DNA from: Amycolatopsis australiensis
GTDB taxonomy: Bacteria; Actinomycetota; Actinomycetes; Mycobacteriales; Pseudonocardiaceae
Assembly (NCBI RefSeq): GCF_900119165.1
Contig: NZ_FPJG01000006.1
Coordinates: 6,920,001-6,984,000 of the forward strand
Direction of reading: 5' to 3'
DNA length: 64,000 nt
Shown here one piece after another: positions 37,625 through 45,761 of this stretch. Every line of letters begins with the position of its first letter. The stretch's first letter is position 1. The translations under genes were made by a program, and so were the position numbers. The notes beneath the pieces were generated by a model that saw only the letters and a list, made by a program, of their open reading frames with translations, made no database searches and was not told the origin of the DNA.

Positions 37625-37629
37625 GCTAG
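36849..37629 (+). pseudogene. IS481-family transposase (internal deletions and a frameshift)
   Basis: The N-terminal HTH region is readable from GTG 36849 (PHRIARLTLPGRRLLIDRVT, then LGISRATGHKWVRRYREHG). About 50 residues are missing between RRRARYG and TRVGYEYVHCAIDDHTRLAY, including the usual DLPRLHWLDR-type block. The DDE core then reads to ERVMTDNA, after which the frame shifts near 37400. The end, EEWAYAQPFTSSHHRAKALP onward, continues in another frame to a TAG supplied by the target duplication. The NGKVERFNRT block with the catalytic Glu is also gone. It cannot be active. Confidence 0.88.
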
Positions 37630-37979
37630 GCGGGCTGCCAGAGCTCGACGCGGTTGCCCTCAGGGTCGGTGACCCAGCCGAAGCGGCCGACGCCGGCCAT
37701 GTCCTGGACGTCGTCGGCCACCTCGGCGCCTCGGGCCCGCAGCTGGGCGAGCATGGCGTCGAGATCGCGGACCCGGAAGTTGAGCATGACCTGCTGGGTC
37801 CGGGAGCCGAAGTAGTCCGTCTCGGCTTCGAAGGGCGCGAAGACGGTGGGGCCCGCCTCCTGCTGCCAGACGCCGGTCGCGTCGAGCTCGAGGCCGAGGC
37901 AGTCCCGGTACCAGGCCCCCAGGGCCGCCGGGTCCGCCGCGCGGATGAAGTAGCCGCCGATGCCGAGCACGCGTTCCAT
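37626..37979 (-). CDS. VOC (glyoxalase/bleomycin-resistance-like) family protein
   Basis: A 117-residue single-domain vicinal-oxygen-chelate protein with the paired beta-alpha-beta3 pattern: IGGYFIRAADPAALGAWYRD at the start and FGWVTDPEGNRVELWQP at the end, with E113 as a probable metal ligand. The substrate is unknown. Its stop (TAG, read from CTA 37626-37628) lies in the right-hand target duplication of the IS element, so the gene is intact despite the insertion. It follows the response-regulator gene on the same strand after 64 bases. Confidence 0.85.
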   Translation of the reverse strand: MERVLGIGGYFIRAADPAALGAWYRDCLGLELDATGVWQQEAGPTVFAPFEAETDYFGSRTQQVMLNFRVRDLDAMLAQLRARGAEVADDVQDMAGVGRFGWVTDPEGNRVELWQPA

Positions 37980-38043
37980 GCCGTGATCCTGCCACCCGCC
38001 GCCGCCCGAGGCACCGGTGTGCGTGAGGCCCATGTATAGGTCG

Positions 38044-38712
38044 TTATACGTGGGTCAGGCGGTACCAGACTTCGGGGCGGCCGACCTGGCCGTAGCGGGG
38101 TTCGCGCTGGGCCAATCCGTTGTCGGCCAGGTACTCGAGGTACCGGCGGGCCGTGACGCGGGACGCGCCGATCGCGCTCGCCGCCGCGGCGGCCGAAAGT
38201 CCTTCCGCGGCGCCGGAAAGGGCGTCGCGGATCGCTTCCAGGGTCTGGACGCTCATTCCTTTCGGCAGGGGTGGCTGCTCGGTGGTCCGCAGGGCGCCGA
38301 GGGCGCGGTCGATCTCGGCCTGGCCGGTGACTTCGCCGGAGGCGTCGCGGAATTCCGCGTAGCGTTCCAGTTTTTCGCGCAGGGTGGCGAAGGTGAACGG
38401 CTTCAGCAGGTACTGCACCACCCCGGCCGAGACCGCGGCCTTCACCAGGCCCAGATCGCGCGCCGACGTCACGGCGATGACGTCGATCGGCAGCCCGGCC
38501 GCGCGCAGCGAGCGGCACACGGCCAGGCCGTGCGTGTCGGGTAGGTAGAAGTCGAGGAGCACGAGGTCGACCGGCTCGCGTTCGCAGAACCGCAGGGCCT
38601 CGCCGCCGGAATGGACGACTCCGGCGACCGAGAACCCGGGCAGCCGTTCGACGTACACGCGGTGCGCCTCCGCGGCCACTGGTTCGTCCTCCACCACCAG
38701 CACCCGGATCAC
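38044..38712 (-). CDS. DcuR/CitB-type response regulator
   Basis: A 222-residue regulator. The receiver has the phosphoacceptor Asp in LVLLDFYLPDTHGLA near residue 54, conserved acidic residues in VVEDEP and the lysine in YLLKPF. The C-terminal HTH (AIGASRVTARRYLEYLADNG) is of the CitB/DcuR sort that controls uptake of di- and tricarboxylates. GTG at 38712 overlaps the kinase stop (GTGA). With dctA divergent from the kinase, control of dctA is the natural inference. Confidence 0.9.
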   Translation of the reverse strand: MIRVLVVEDEPVAAEAHRVYVERLPGFSVAGVVHSGGEALRFCEREPVDLVLLDFYLPDTHGLAVCRSLRAAGLPIDVIAVTSARDLGLVKAAVSAGVVQYLLKPFTFATLREKLERYAEFRDASGEVTGQAEIDRALGALRTTEQPPLPKGMSVQTLEAIRDALSGAAEGLSAAAAASAIGASRVTARRYLEYLADNGLAQREPRYGQVGRPEVWYRLTHV

Positions 38713-40295
38713 CGGTCCGCCTCCTGCCGCGGCAGCCGCACGGTGAACACCGCGCCCGTGTCCCGGCCGACGTCGACCGTGCCGCCGTAGCGGCGCACCG
38801 CCTGCCCGACCAGCGCCAGCCCGAGGCCGTGGCCGTCCCCGGCCTTGGTCGACCAGCCGCGCCGGAACACGTCGACGTCCTCGGGCACGCCGGGCCCGGA
38901 GTCGGCGACGCGCAGCAGCAGCCCGTCCTCGCCGGAGCGGGCGGTGACGACGACCTTCGGGTGGCCGGTGCCGCGCACGGCCGCCTCGAGGCCGTTGTCG
39001 ATCAGGTTGCCGAGGATGGTCACCAGGTCGCGGGCCTCGATGCCGGGCGAGACGTCGTCGATCACGGTGTCCGGGGTGATGGTCAGCTCGACCCCGCGCT
39101 CGCTGGCCTCGGCGGCCTTGCCGAGCAGGAGCGCGGCGAGCACCGGCTCGGCGACGGCGCCGACGACCCGGTCGGTCAGCTCCTGGGCGAACGCCAGCTC
39201 GGCCGTGGCGAACTCGACGGCCTGCTCGGGCTTGCCGATCTCCACCAGGGAAACGACGGTGTGCAGCCGGTTCGCGGCCTCGTGCGCCTGGGATCGCAGC
39301 GCCTCGGCCAGGCCACGCGCGGTGGTCAGTTCGCCGGTCAGCGTCTGCAGTTCCGTGTGGTCGCGCAGGACGACGACGGTGCCTTGCGCGCGGCCGCCCG
39401 AGCGCACCGCGGTCGTGCTGACCAGCAGCACGCGGGAGTCGGTCAGGTGCAGCTCCTCGGCGCGGTGCTCCGCCGACGTGAGCGCGTGCGCCAGCTCGTC
39501 CCGCAGTCCCAGGGACGCCAGGTCGCGCCCGACCGGGTCGGTGTCGAGCCCGAGGAGCGTGCGCGCACCGTCGTTGCACAGCCGGATCCGCCCGTCCCGG
39601 CCGACGAGCAGCACACCTTCGCGGACCGAGTGCAGCACGGCCTCGTGGTATTCGAAGAGGTTGCTCAGCTCGTCCGGCGCGATCCCGCGGGTCTGGCGCC
39701 GCAGCCGGGCGCTGATCAGCCAGCCGCCGAGCACACCGACGACCAGCACCGCGCCGGCGACGCCGAACAAGGGCCAGAGCCGTTCACGCAGCTCCGCCGT
39801 GATCGCCGCGACGGTGATCCCGACGGCGACCAGCGCGACCACCCGCTGTCCCGGCCCGAACACCGGGACGACCGTGCGCACCGACGGGCCGAGCGAGCCG
39901 GTGTAGGTCTCGGTGTGCTCCTGGCCGCGCTGCGCCTGCTCGATCGTGCCGATGTAGTGGCGCCCGATCAGCGCCGGGTTCGGGTGGGTGTAGCGGATCC
40001 CGTCCGGACTCATGATCGTGATGAAGTCGACGCCGGTGTCGGCCTGCACCCGGACCGCGAACGGCTGCAGCGTCGCGCTCGGGTTCGCCGACCCGGCCGC
40101 GGAAGCAACAGTCGGCGCGTCGGCCACGGCTTCGGCGATCGCGCGGACCTGGTCGCGCGCGTTCTCCTCCACCGCCCGCCGCGCGTCCAGCCAGGCGAAC
40201 GTGATCCCGGCGCCGGCGAGCACGCAGAGCATCGCCAGCTGCAGGACCAGCAGCTGGCGGGCCAGGCTCCAGCGGGACCGCGACGTCGGGGACAC
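38709..40295 (-). CDS. DcuS/CitA-type sensor histidine kinase
   Basis: A 528-residue membrane sensor. TM1 (QLLVLQLAMLCVLAGAGITF), an extracytoplasmic Cache/PASp domain (about residues 35-160; MSPDGIRYTHPNPALIGRHY is typical of C4-dicarboxylate sensors), TM2 (LFGVAGAVLVVGVLGGWLIS), a cytoplasmic PAS, then the kinase core with the histidine in SQAHEAANRLH and ATP boxes NLIDNGLEAA, DSGPGVP and GDGHGLGLAL. The start is uncertain: GTG at 40295 was chosen because TM1 follows directly; GTG 40313 or ATG 40370 would extend the cytoplasmic tail. Confidence 0.9.
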   Translation of the reverse strand: MSPTSRSRWSLARQLLVLQLAMLCVLAGAGITFAWLDARRAVEENARDQVRAIAEAVADAPTVASAAGSANPSATLQPFAVRVQADTGVDFITIMSPDGIRYTHPNPALIGRHYIGTIEQAQRGQEHTETYTGSLGPSVRTVVPVFGPGQRVVALVAVGITVAAITAELRERLWPLFGVAGAVLVVGVLGGWLISARLRRQTRGIAPDELSNLFEYHEAVLHSVREGVLLVGRDGRIRLCNDGARTLLGLDTDPVGRDLASLGLRDELAHALTSAEHRAEELHLTDSRVLLVSTTAVRSGGRAQGTVVVLRDHTELQTLTGELTTARGLAEALRSQAHEAANRLHTVVSLVEIGKPEQAVEFATAELAFAQELTDRVVGAVAEPVLAALLLGKAAEASERGVELTITPDTVIDDVSPGIEARDLVTILGNLIDNGLEAAVRGTGHPKVVVTARSGEDGLLLRVADSGPGVPEDVDVFRRGWSTKAGDGHGLGLALVGQAVRRYGGTVDVGRDTGAVFTVRLPRQEADR

Positions 40296-40439
40296 CTCCT
40301 CATACCAGCACACGCCCGCTCCGGTGTCCGAAGGGGACGGTGCAGGCGGGCGCGAACTCAATGAACACAAGTGAGCCGGATCACCGGAGTGCGCCTACAG
40401 TGTGCCGCAACCTGGAACACCCCTGAGCTGGAGGCAACG

Positions 40440-41786
40440 GTGCCGACCCCACCGACCCCCGACACGGCCCCGCGCCGGCGGGACAAGACCCACTACCTGT
40501 ACCTGGCCGTGATCGTCGCGGTCCTGCTCGGGATTCTCGTGGGCTTCCTCTTCCCCGGCTTCGCCAAGGGCCTCAAGCCCCTCGGCGACGGCTTCGTCAA
40601 CCTGATCAAGATGATGATCTCCCCCATCATCTTCTGCACGATCGTCATCGGCGTCGGCTCGGTCGCGAAGGCGGCCAAGGTCGGCAAGGTGGGCGTGCTC
40701 GCGCTCGGCTACTTCATCGTCATGTCGACCTTCGCCCTCGCGATCGGGCTCGTCGTCGGCAACATCCTGCACCCGGGCACCGGGCTGCACCTCAACCCCG
40801 CCGACGTGAAGAGCGTCCAGAAGTCCGCCAGCGGGGCCGAAGGCCCGGTCGACTTCCTGCTCGGCATCATCCCGAAGACGTTCGTCTCGGCCTTCACCGA
40901 AGGCCAGGTGCTGCAGACGCTGCTGGTCGCGCTGCTCGTCGGGTTCGCGCTGCAGAAGCTGGGCCCGAAGGGCGCGCCGATCCTGCGCGGGGTGGAGCAC
41001 CTCCAGCGGCTGGTGTTCCGGGTGCTGGCGATGATCATGTGGGCCGCGCCGATCGGCGCGTTCGGCGCGATCGCCGCGGTGGTCGGCGCGACCGGCTGGG
41101 CGGCGTTGAAGAGCCTCGCCGTGATCATGATCGGGTTCTACGTGACCTGCCTGGTGTTCGTGTTCGTCGTGCTCGGCATCGTGCTGTGGCTCGGCGCGCG
41201 GGTGAACATCTGGCATCTGCTGCGCTACCTCGGCCGCGAGTTCCTGCTGATCCTCTCGACGTCGTCGTCGGAGTCGGCGCTGCCGCGGCTGATCGCGAAG
41301 ATGGAGCACCTGGGCGTCGACAAGTCCGTCGTCGGCATCACCGTGCCCACCGGGTACTCGTTCAACCTGGACGGCACGGCGATCTACCTGACGATGGCGA
41401 CGCTGTTCGTCGCCGCCGCGCAGGACGAGCCGCTGTCGATCGGCGCCCAGATCGGCCTGCTGGTGTTCATGATCATCGCGTCGAAGGGCGCGGCGGGCGT
41501 CAGCGGCTCCGGCATCGCGACCCTGGCCAGCGGCCTGCAGTCGCACCGGCCGGAGCTGGTCAACGGCGTCGGGTTCATCCTCGGCATCGACCGGTTCATG
41601 TCGGAGGCCCGCGCGCTGACCAACTTCGCCGGCAACGCCGTCGCGACCGTCCTCATCGGAAACTGGACGAAAGAGTTCGACCGCGAGCAGGCCCGGCGCG
41701 TGTTCGCCGGGCAGGCGCCGTTCGACGAAGCGACGATGGTCGACGAGGAGCGCCGGCCGGAACCCGCACCGGCCGCGGCGAGGTAA
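40440..41786 (+). CDS. dctA: C4-dicarboxylate:cation symporter DctA (SDF family)
   Basis: A 448-residue aspartate/fumarate/malate importer. The family hairpin with serine-rich motif is STSSSESALPRL; the GTAIYLTMA and ASKGAAGVSGSG blocks form the transport core, and the last motif ends in NFAGNAVATVLIG. Eight hydrophobic segments begin at LYLAVIVAVLLGILVGFLF. GTG at 40440 follows GGAGG; an upstream in-frame ATG at 40371 would add 23 residues without family counterpart. It is divergent from the DcuS/R-type pair that probably induces it. Confidence 0.94.
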   Translation: MPTPPTPDTAPRRRDKTHYLYLAVIVAVLLGILVGFLFPGFAKGLKPLGDGFVNLIKMMISPIIFCTIVIGVGSVAKAAKVGKVGVLALGYFIVMSTFALAIGLVVGNILHPGTGLHLNPADVKSVQKSASGAEGPVDFLLGIIPKTFVSAFTEGQVLQTLLVALLVGFALQKLGPKGAPILRGVEHLQRLVFRVLAMIMWAAPIGAFGAIAAVVGATGWAALKSLAVIMIGFYVTCLVFVFVVLGIVLWLGARVNIWHLLRYLGREFLLILSTSSSESALPRLIAKMEHLGVDKSVVGITVPTGYSFNLDGTAIYLTMATLFVAAAQDEPLSIGAQIGLLVFMIIASKGAAGVSGSGIATLASGLQSHRPELVNGVGFILGIDRFMSEARALTNFAGNAVATVLIGNWTKEFDREQARRVFAGQAPFDEATMVDEERRPEPAPAAAR

Positions 41787-41830
41787 CCCCAGGCGTTCGT
41801 GCTCACTGCCCCCGCTGAGCACGAGCCACG

Positions 41831-41875
41831 ACGGGCCGCTGCGCGAGTTTTCCCCGACCTCGCGCAGCGGCCCGT
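41831..41875. terminator. Bidirectional terminator between dctA and the HxlR gene
   Basis: ACGGGCCGCTGCGCGAG at 41831-41847 pairs perfectly with CTCGCGCAGCGGCCCGT at 41859-41875 over an 11-base loop, with a T-containing stretch after it. A weaker CGTGCTCA/TGAGCACG pair lies just before. Confidence 0.85.
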
Positions 41876-41885
41876 TTCCCCGTCT

Positions 41886-42278
41886 TCAGACGGCGTCGTA
41901 GGCGACGCGCGCCGCGGCGATGTCGTCGCGGTGCCGTTCCGCCCAGCCGAGCAGGCCGTTCAGCGACTGGTACAGCTCTTTGGCCATCGGCGTGGCTTCG
42001 TACTCCACCCGTGGCGGGACCGTGGGGTAGATCGTGCGCTTCAGCAGGCCGTCCCGCTCGAGGTTGCGCAACGTCAGGGTCAGCATCCGGCGGCTGATCC
42101 CCTCGACCGAGCGCTCCAGCTCGGTGAACCGCACCGGCCCGCGGATGGCCTCCAGGAGGATGCCGATCGCCCACTTGCCGCTGATCCGGTTGATGACCTC
42201 CAGCACCGTGCAGACGTCGAGTTTCTCCGGGTCGATCTCGGTGACCTGGACGGGTACATCGATGTTCCCCTGGGACAT
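41886..42278 (-). CDS. HxlR family transcriptional regulator
   Basis: A 130-residue winged-helix regulator: VCTVLEVINRISGKWAIGIL followed by RFTELERSVEGISRRMLTLT and the wing YPTVPPRVEYEATPMAKEL are the family hallmark. It is divergent from the MFS transporter gene with 105 bases between that hold inverted repeats, so it most likely controls that transporter. The conserved cysteine near the N-terminus (C23) is in the position that some redox-sensing members use; sensing here is unproven. Confidence 0.92.
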   Translation of the reverse strand: MSQGNIDVPVQVTEIDPEKLDVCTVLEVINRISGKWAIGILLEAIRGPVRFTELERSVEGISRRMLTLTLRNLERDGLLKRTIYPTVPPRVEYEATPMAKELYQSLNGLLGWAERHRDDIAAARVAYDAV

Positions 42279-42319
42279 GAAAGTGCCTCCTTCCGGGCGC
42301 CCCCATGGTCACACATGAT

Positions 42320-42357
42320 GGGCACTGTTACAAGAAGTGCCCTGGCAACGACCAGGG
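42320..42357. promoter_or_regulatory. Inverted repeats in the HxlR-MFS promoter gap
   Basis: GGGCACT (42320-42326) and AGTGCCC (42336-42342) form one inverted repeat; CCCTGG (42340-42345) and CCAGGG (42352-42357) overlap it with another. They lie 27-64 bases upstream of the MFS ATG, a suitable place for an HxlR operator. Confidence 0.5.
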
Positions 42358-42383
42358 AGAACACTCGACTGGAGGGGCCTCAC

Positions 42384-43793
42384 ATGGCCGAGAACCATCC
42401 CACCCGCTCCCGCGGCCTCGCACTGGCGGTGCTGTGCGCCGCGTCGCTGATGGTCGTGCTCGACAGCAGCATCGTCGCGGTGGCGCTGCCGGCCATCCAG
42501 GCCGACCTCGGCTTCACGCCCGCCGGCCTCGCCTGGGTGGTCACGGCGTACCTGGTCGCCTTCGGTGGCCTGCTCCTGATCTCCGGGCGGCTCGGCGACC
42601 TGGCCGGCCGCCGTCGCGTCTTCCTCGGCGGGCTCGGCCTCTTCACAGCGGCGTCACTGGTCGCGGGCCTGGCGACGGACGCCGGGGTGCTCGTCGTCTC
42701 GCGGTTCGTCCAGGGCGTCGGCGGGGCGCTCGCCTCCGCCGTGGTGCTGGGCATGATCGTCACGATGTACCCCGAGCCGCGGGCGCGGGCGAAGGCGATC
42801 GGCGTGTACAGCTTCACTCAGGCGGCGGGCGCGTCGATCGGGCTCATCGCGGGCGGGGCGCTGACGCAGGCGCTGAGCTGGCATTGGACGTTCTACGTCA
42901 ACCTGCCGATCGGCGTGGCCGCGCTGCTGCTGGCGGTCCGCGTGGTCGAGCCCGACCGCGGCACCGGGCTGCGCGCGGGTCTGGACGTGCTCGGCGCCGT
43001 GCTGGTCACCGCGGCCGTGATGCTCGGGGTGTACGGGATCTCGTCGTCGGCGTGGGGGGCGCAGGTGGCGGCGCTGGGGCTGCTGGCCGCGTTCGTCGTG
43101 CGGCAGGCGAAGGCGCGTACGCCGCTGTTGCCGCTGCGGCTGTTCCGGATCCGCGCGGTGACCGGCGCGAACCTGGTGATGGTGCTGATGGTCGCCGGGA
43201 TGCTGGGCTTCCAGTTCGTCACGGCGTTGTACCTGCAGCAGGTGCTCGGCCTCGACGCGCTGCGCACCGGCGTCGCGTTCCTGCCGGTGCCGCTGGTGAT
43301 CGCCGTGGCGTCGCTGGGCTTCGCGGACAAGCTGGCCGCGCGGTTCGGCCGGCGGGCGGTGCTGCTGTCCGGGCTGGGGCTGGTGATCGCCGGCTTGCTG
43401 CTGCTGACCCAGGCCGGCGACGACTACTTCACCGGTGTGCTGCCGCCGCTGCTGGTGATGGGCCTCGGCGCGGGCGCGGCACTCCCGGCGCTGATGGGGC
43501 TGGCGATGTCGGACGTCGACGGCGCGGACGCGGGCGTGGCCTCCGGCCTGATCAACACGACCCAGCAGGTGGGCGCGGCGATCGGGACGGCGGTGCTGGC
43601 GACGGTGGCGGCGGCCCGGACGTCGAGCCTGTCCGGAGTGGACCACCGCGAGGCGCTGGCGTCGGGATTCCGGCTGGCGTACGGCGTCAGCGCGGGCTTC
43701 CTGCTGGCCGCGGTGGCGCTGGGCGCGCTGGTCCTGACCCGCCGCTCCCGCCGCGTGCCGGCTCCCGAGGTCTGCGTCGCCGGCCAAGCCTGA
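42384..43793 (+). CDS. MFS drug transporter, DHA2 (14-TM) type
   Basis: A 469-residue proton-driven exporter of the EmrB/QacA class. Motif A is GRLGDLAGRRRVFLGG after TM2; motif C-like GASIGLIAGGALTQALSWHWTFYVNLPIG follows in TM5-6. Around 14 hydrophobic segments are seen, the first at LALAVLCAASLMVVLDSSIV with the family Asp. GGAGGGG precedes the ATG at 42384. Substrate not predictable; controlled presumably by the divergent HxlR regulator. Confidence 0.93.
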   Translation: MAENHPTRSRGLALAVLCAASLMVVLDSSIVAVALPAIQADLGFTPAGLAWVVTAYLVAFGGLLLISGRLGDLAGRRRVFLGGLGLFTAASLVAGLATDAGVLVVSRFVQGVGGALASAVVLGMIVTMYPEPRARAKAIGVYSFTQAAGASIGLIAGGALTQALSWHWTFYVNLPIGVAALLLAVRVVEPDRGTGLRAGLDVLGAVLVTAAVMLGVYGISSSAWGAQVAALGLLAAFVVRQAKARTPLLPLRLFRIRAVTGANLVMVLMVAGMLGFQFVTALYLQQVLGLDALRTGVAFLPVPLVIAVASLGFADKLAARFGRRAVLLSGLGLVIAGLLLLTQAGDDYFTGVLPPLLVMGLGAGAALPALMGLAMSDVDGADAGVASGLINTTQQVGAAIGTAVLATVAAARTSSLSGVDHREALASGFRLAYGVSAGFLLAAVALGALVLTRRSRRVPAPEVCVAGQA

Positions 43794-43799
43794 CCCCCA

Positions 43800-43884
43800 G
43801 CGCCCCAAGGCGGCCTTGGTTGCGTCCCACGCACCGAAGGCCGCCTTGGGTGCGTCTGACGCACCGAAGGCCACATTGGGGCGC
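43800..43884. repeat. 85-bp dispersed palindromic repeat, copy 2
   Basis: Same length and ends as the copy at 22834-22918, with about five substitutions clustered in the internal arms. It fills most of the 103 bases between the convergent MFS and SRPBCC genes and could fold as a strong hairpin, so it may also end both transcripts. Confidence 0.85.
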
Positions 43885-43896
43885 TCGGGACCGGGG

Positions 43897-44340
43897 TCAG
43901 GACAGGTAGGTCCGGAGGCCGCGGTGGCCCCGCCGCATCATCAGCGCGTGGTTCGCGCGGAACAGCGGCCGGGCCACCGCGTCGAGCCGCCGCAGCAGCT
44001 CCTTGCGAGCCTGGACTTCCTGGGTGATCTCCAGGAGCGTGCCCGCGCCCGCCGCGCGGACCGCTCCCGCGAGCACCCCGTCGAGGTCGCCGCTCAGCCG
44101 GACCCGCATCAGGCCCGCCCGTTCGTCTTGGTGGTCGCGGTGCATCCGGACGACCAGGCGGAACGGGAGCCGGGACCGGCAGACCAGCTCGGCGGTGTCG
44201 TCGTCCACGCGGCGCACCGCGCGGACGTCCGACCACCACCGCGGGTAGCCGGCGACGTCGGTGACCGCGCCGAACACCCGCCCGGGCGCGATCCCGGGCA
44301 GCAGCCACTCGCTGCGGAACCGGTAGCGCGCGTCCGTCAT
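43897..44340 (-). CDS. SRPBCC family protein, last gene of the sigma-factor operon
   Basis: A 147-residue polyketide-cyclase/START-like protein: RFRSEWLLPGIAPGRVFGAV and the AGYPRWWSDVRAV block are typical of the fold, and LLRRLDAVARPLFRANHALM is the long C-terminal helix. It begins five bases after the anti-sigma stop, so it belongs to the lipoprotein-sigma-anti-sigma transcript. Ligand and role are unknown. No link to the other SRPBCC gene at 1606 beyond the fold. Confidence 0.82.
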   Translation of the reverse strand: MTDARYRFRSEWLLPGIAPGRVFGAVTDVAGYPRWWSDVRAVRRVDDDTAELVCRSRLPFRLVVRMHRDHQDERAGLMRVRLSGDLDGVLAGAVRAAGAGTLLEITQEVQARKELLRRLDAVARPLFRANHALMMRRGHRGLRTYLS

Positions 44341-44345
44341 GCTCG

Positions 44346-45068
44346 TCAGACCTGCGCGGAGACCAGCTTCCGGCCGTCCACCGTGACGATGTCGACCGAC
44401 TTCACGTCGTCGGGCGCGACCAGCGCGGACCCGTCGAGCGAGAAACCCTGGCTCTCCCACTTCTCGGACACCTGCCAGCTGCCGGCCGTCACGGCCCGGC
44501 CGCCCTTGGTCGTGACCTGCAGCAGGCACTTCTCCCCGGCCTGGACGCCCTTCACCGCCACGTTCACCCGGACCCAGCCCTGGAACGGGCTCACCGACGC
44601 GGCCAGCTGCACGCCGGTCGCGGAGTCGGTCGCCCGCACGTCCTTCGTCCCGGGCACCACCGTCGACGGAATCGGCACCGCGATGTCGGTGGACGACGTC
44701 TGCCGCCCCACCAGGATGCCGCCGCCGAGCGCGGCCACCACCAGCACCGCCGCGGCGACCAGGGCCAGGCCCCGGCGGGACGAGCGGCCAGAGCGGCCCG
44801 AGCGGGCCGGCGCCGCCGCTTCTTCTTCGCGCACCCGGCGCAGGGTCTTCTGCAGCAGCAGGTCGCCGCCTTCGGGCGGCCCGTCGAGGAACGCCTCGGG
44901 CGGCACCTCGTCGAGCGAGTCGCGCAGGGCGACCAGGTCGTTCAGATCGAACCGGCACTGCGCGCAGGTCTGCAGGTGCCGCCGTTCGAAGTCGGCCGCC
45001 TCCGCCGGGTCGAGCGCGCCGAGGGCGTACGCGCCGAGCTGCGTGTGACTCTCGTCGACCGAGTTCAT
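44346..45068 (-). CDS. Membrane anti-sigma factor (zinc-finger HC2, RskA-like)
   Basis: A 240-residue partner of the preceding sigma factor. The N-terminal zinc-binding anti-sigma domain has HLQTCAQC (His-x3-Cys-x2-Cys) at about residues 31-38; one transmembrane helix (LALVAAAVLVVAALGGGILV) is at about residues 100-120; the outer C-terminal domain is beta-rich like RskA. The ATG overlaps the sigma stop (ATGA). Release of the sigma factor probably needs stepwise cutting of this protein after an outside signal. Confidence 0.92.
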   Translation of the reverse strand: MNSVDESHTQLGAYALGALDPAEAADFERRHLQTCAQCRFDLNDLVALRDSLDEVPPEAFLDGPPEGGDLLLQKTLRRVREEEAAAPARSGRSGRSSRRGLALVAAAVLVVAALGGGILVGRQTSSTDIAVPIPSTVVPGTKDVRATDSATGVQLAASVSPFQGWVRVNVAVKGVQAGEKCLLQVTTKGGRAVTAGSWQVSEKWESQGFSLDGSALVAPDDVKSVDIVTVDGRKLVSAQV

Positions 45069-45718
45069 CGCGCCACCTCCGTTCCGCTCGAAATCATCGC
45101 TGCTCTCAGTGCTCTCAGTGCGTAGTACGACCGTGATTTCACGGTACCCGGTGCGACGCCCAGTGTTCTCGCCGCTTCGGCCACCGTCCGTCCCCGGTAG
45201 TAGATCTCCACCAGGACCTCTCGGTGCTCGTTCGACAGGCCGTCCATCGCGCCGAGCACGGTCATCGAGTCGACCACGCCCTGGGCGTGGTCGCGCTCGA
45301 CGGCCGGGGTCGGCACGCCTTCGGCCGGTTCGGCCACTTCCTGTGGCCGCGCCGCCCGGGCGCGGGCCCGGTCGGTGACCAGGTTGCGCGCGACGGTCAG
45401 CAACCAGCCGCGCACCGAACCCTTCCCGTCGTTCTGCAGGTCGTCGGCGTGTTTCCACGCGCGGACCAGCGTCTCCTGGACCACGTCCTCGGCCGCCGCC
45501 CGATCACCGGTCAGCCTCGTCGCGTAGGCCAGCAGGCTCCGGCCGTGTTCGGCGTACAGCTGCCGAATCAGGTCTTCGCCCTTGGCCTTCTTAGGCCGCC
45601 TGCCTCCGATCGCCACCCTCGTCCTCCCGACGGTGTTCTGAGTCGGCGAGGACAGTACTGCAACCCTCGGCGCCACCGGCGGTGCGTGCGTCGAGCGCAG
45701 CGCGACCATGGTGTTCAT
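45065..45718 (-). CDS. ECF-type RNA polymerase sigma factor
   Basis: A 217-residue sigma factor. Region 2 runs through LIRQLYAEHGRSLLAYATRL with DRAAAEDVVQETLVRAWKHA (-10 recognition), and region 4 through LSNEHREVLVEIYYRGRTVA with LGVAPGTVKSRSYYALRALR (-35 recognition). About 40 residues before region 2 look disordered; a start further in, such as a GTG near 45618, is possible. It is preceded by a lipoprotein gene and followed by its anti-sigma factor. Confidence 0.92.
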   Translation of the reverse strand: MNTMVALRSTHAPPVAPRVAVLSSPTQNTVGRTRVAIGGRRPKKAKGEDLIRQLYAEHGRSLLAYATRLTGDRAAAEDVVQETLVRAWKHADDLQNDGKGSVRGWLLTVARNLVTDRARARAARPQEVAEPAEGVPTPAVERDHAQGVVDSMTVLGAMDGLSNEHREVLVEIYYRGRTVAEAARTLGVAPGTVKSRSYYALRALRAAMISSGTEVAR

Positions 45719-45761
45719 CGGCTGCCCGTCCTTCCTCGTGCTGCCCGGAAAACCGTCGTGC

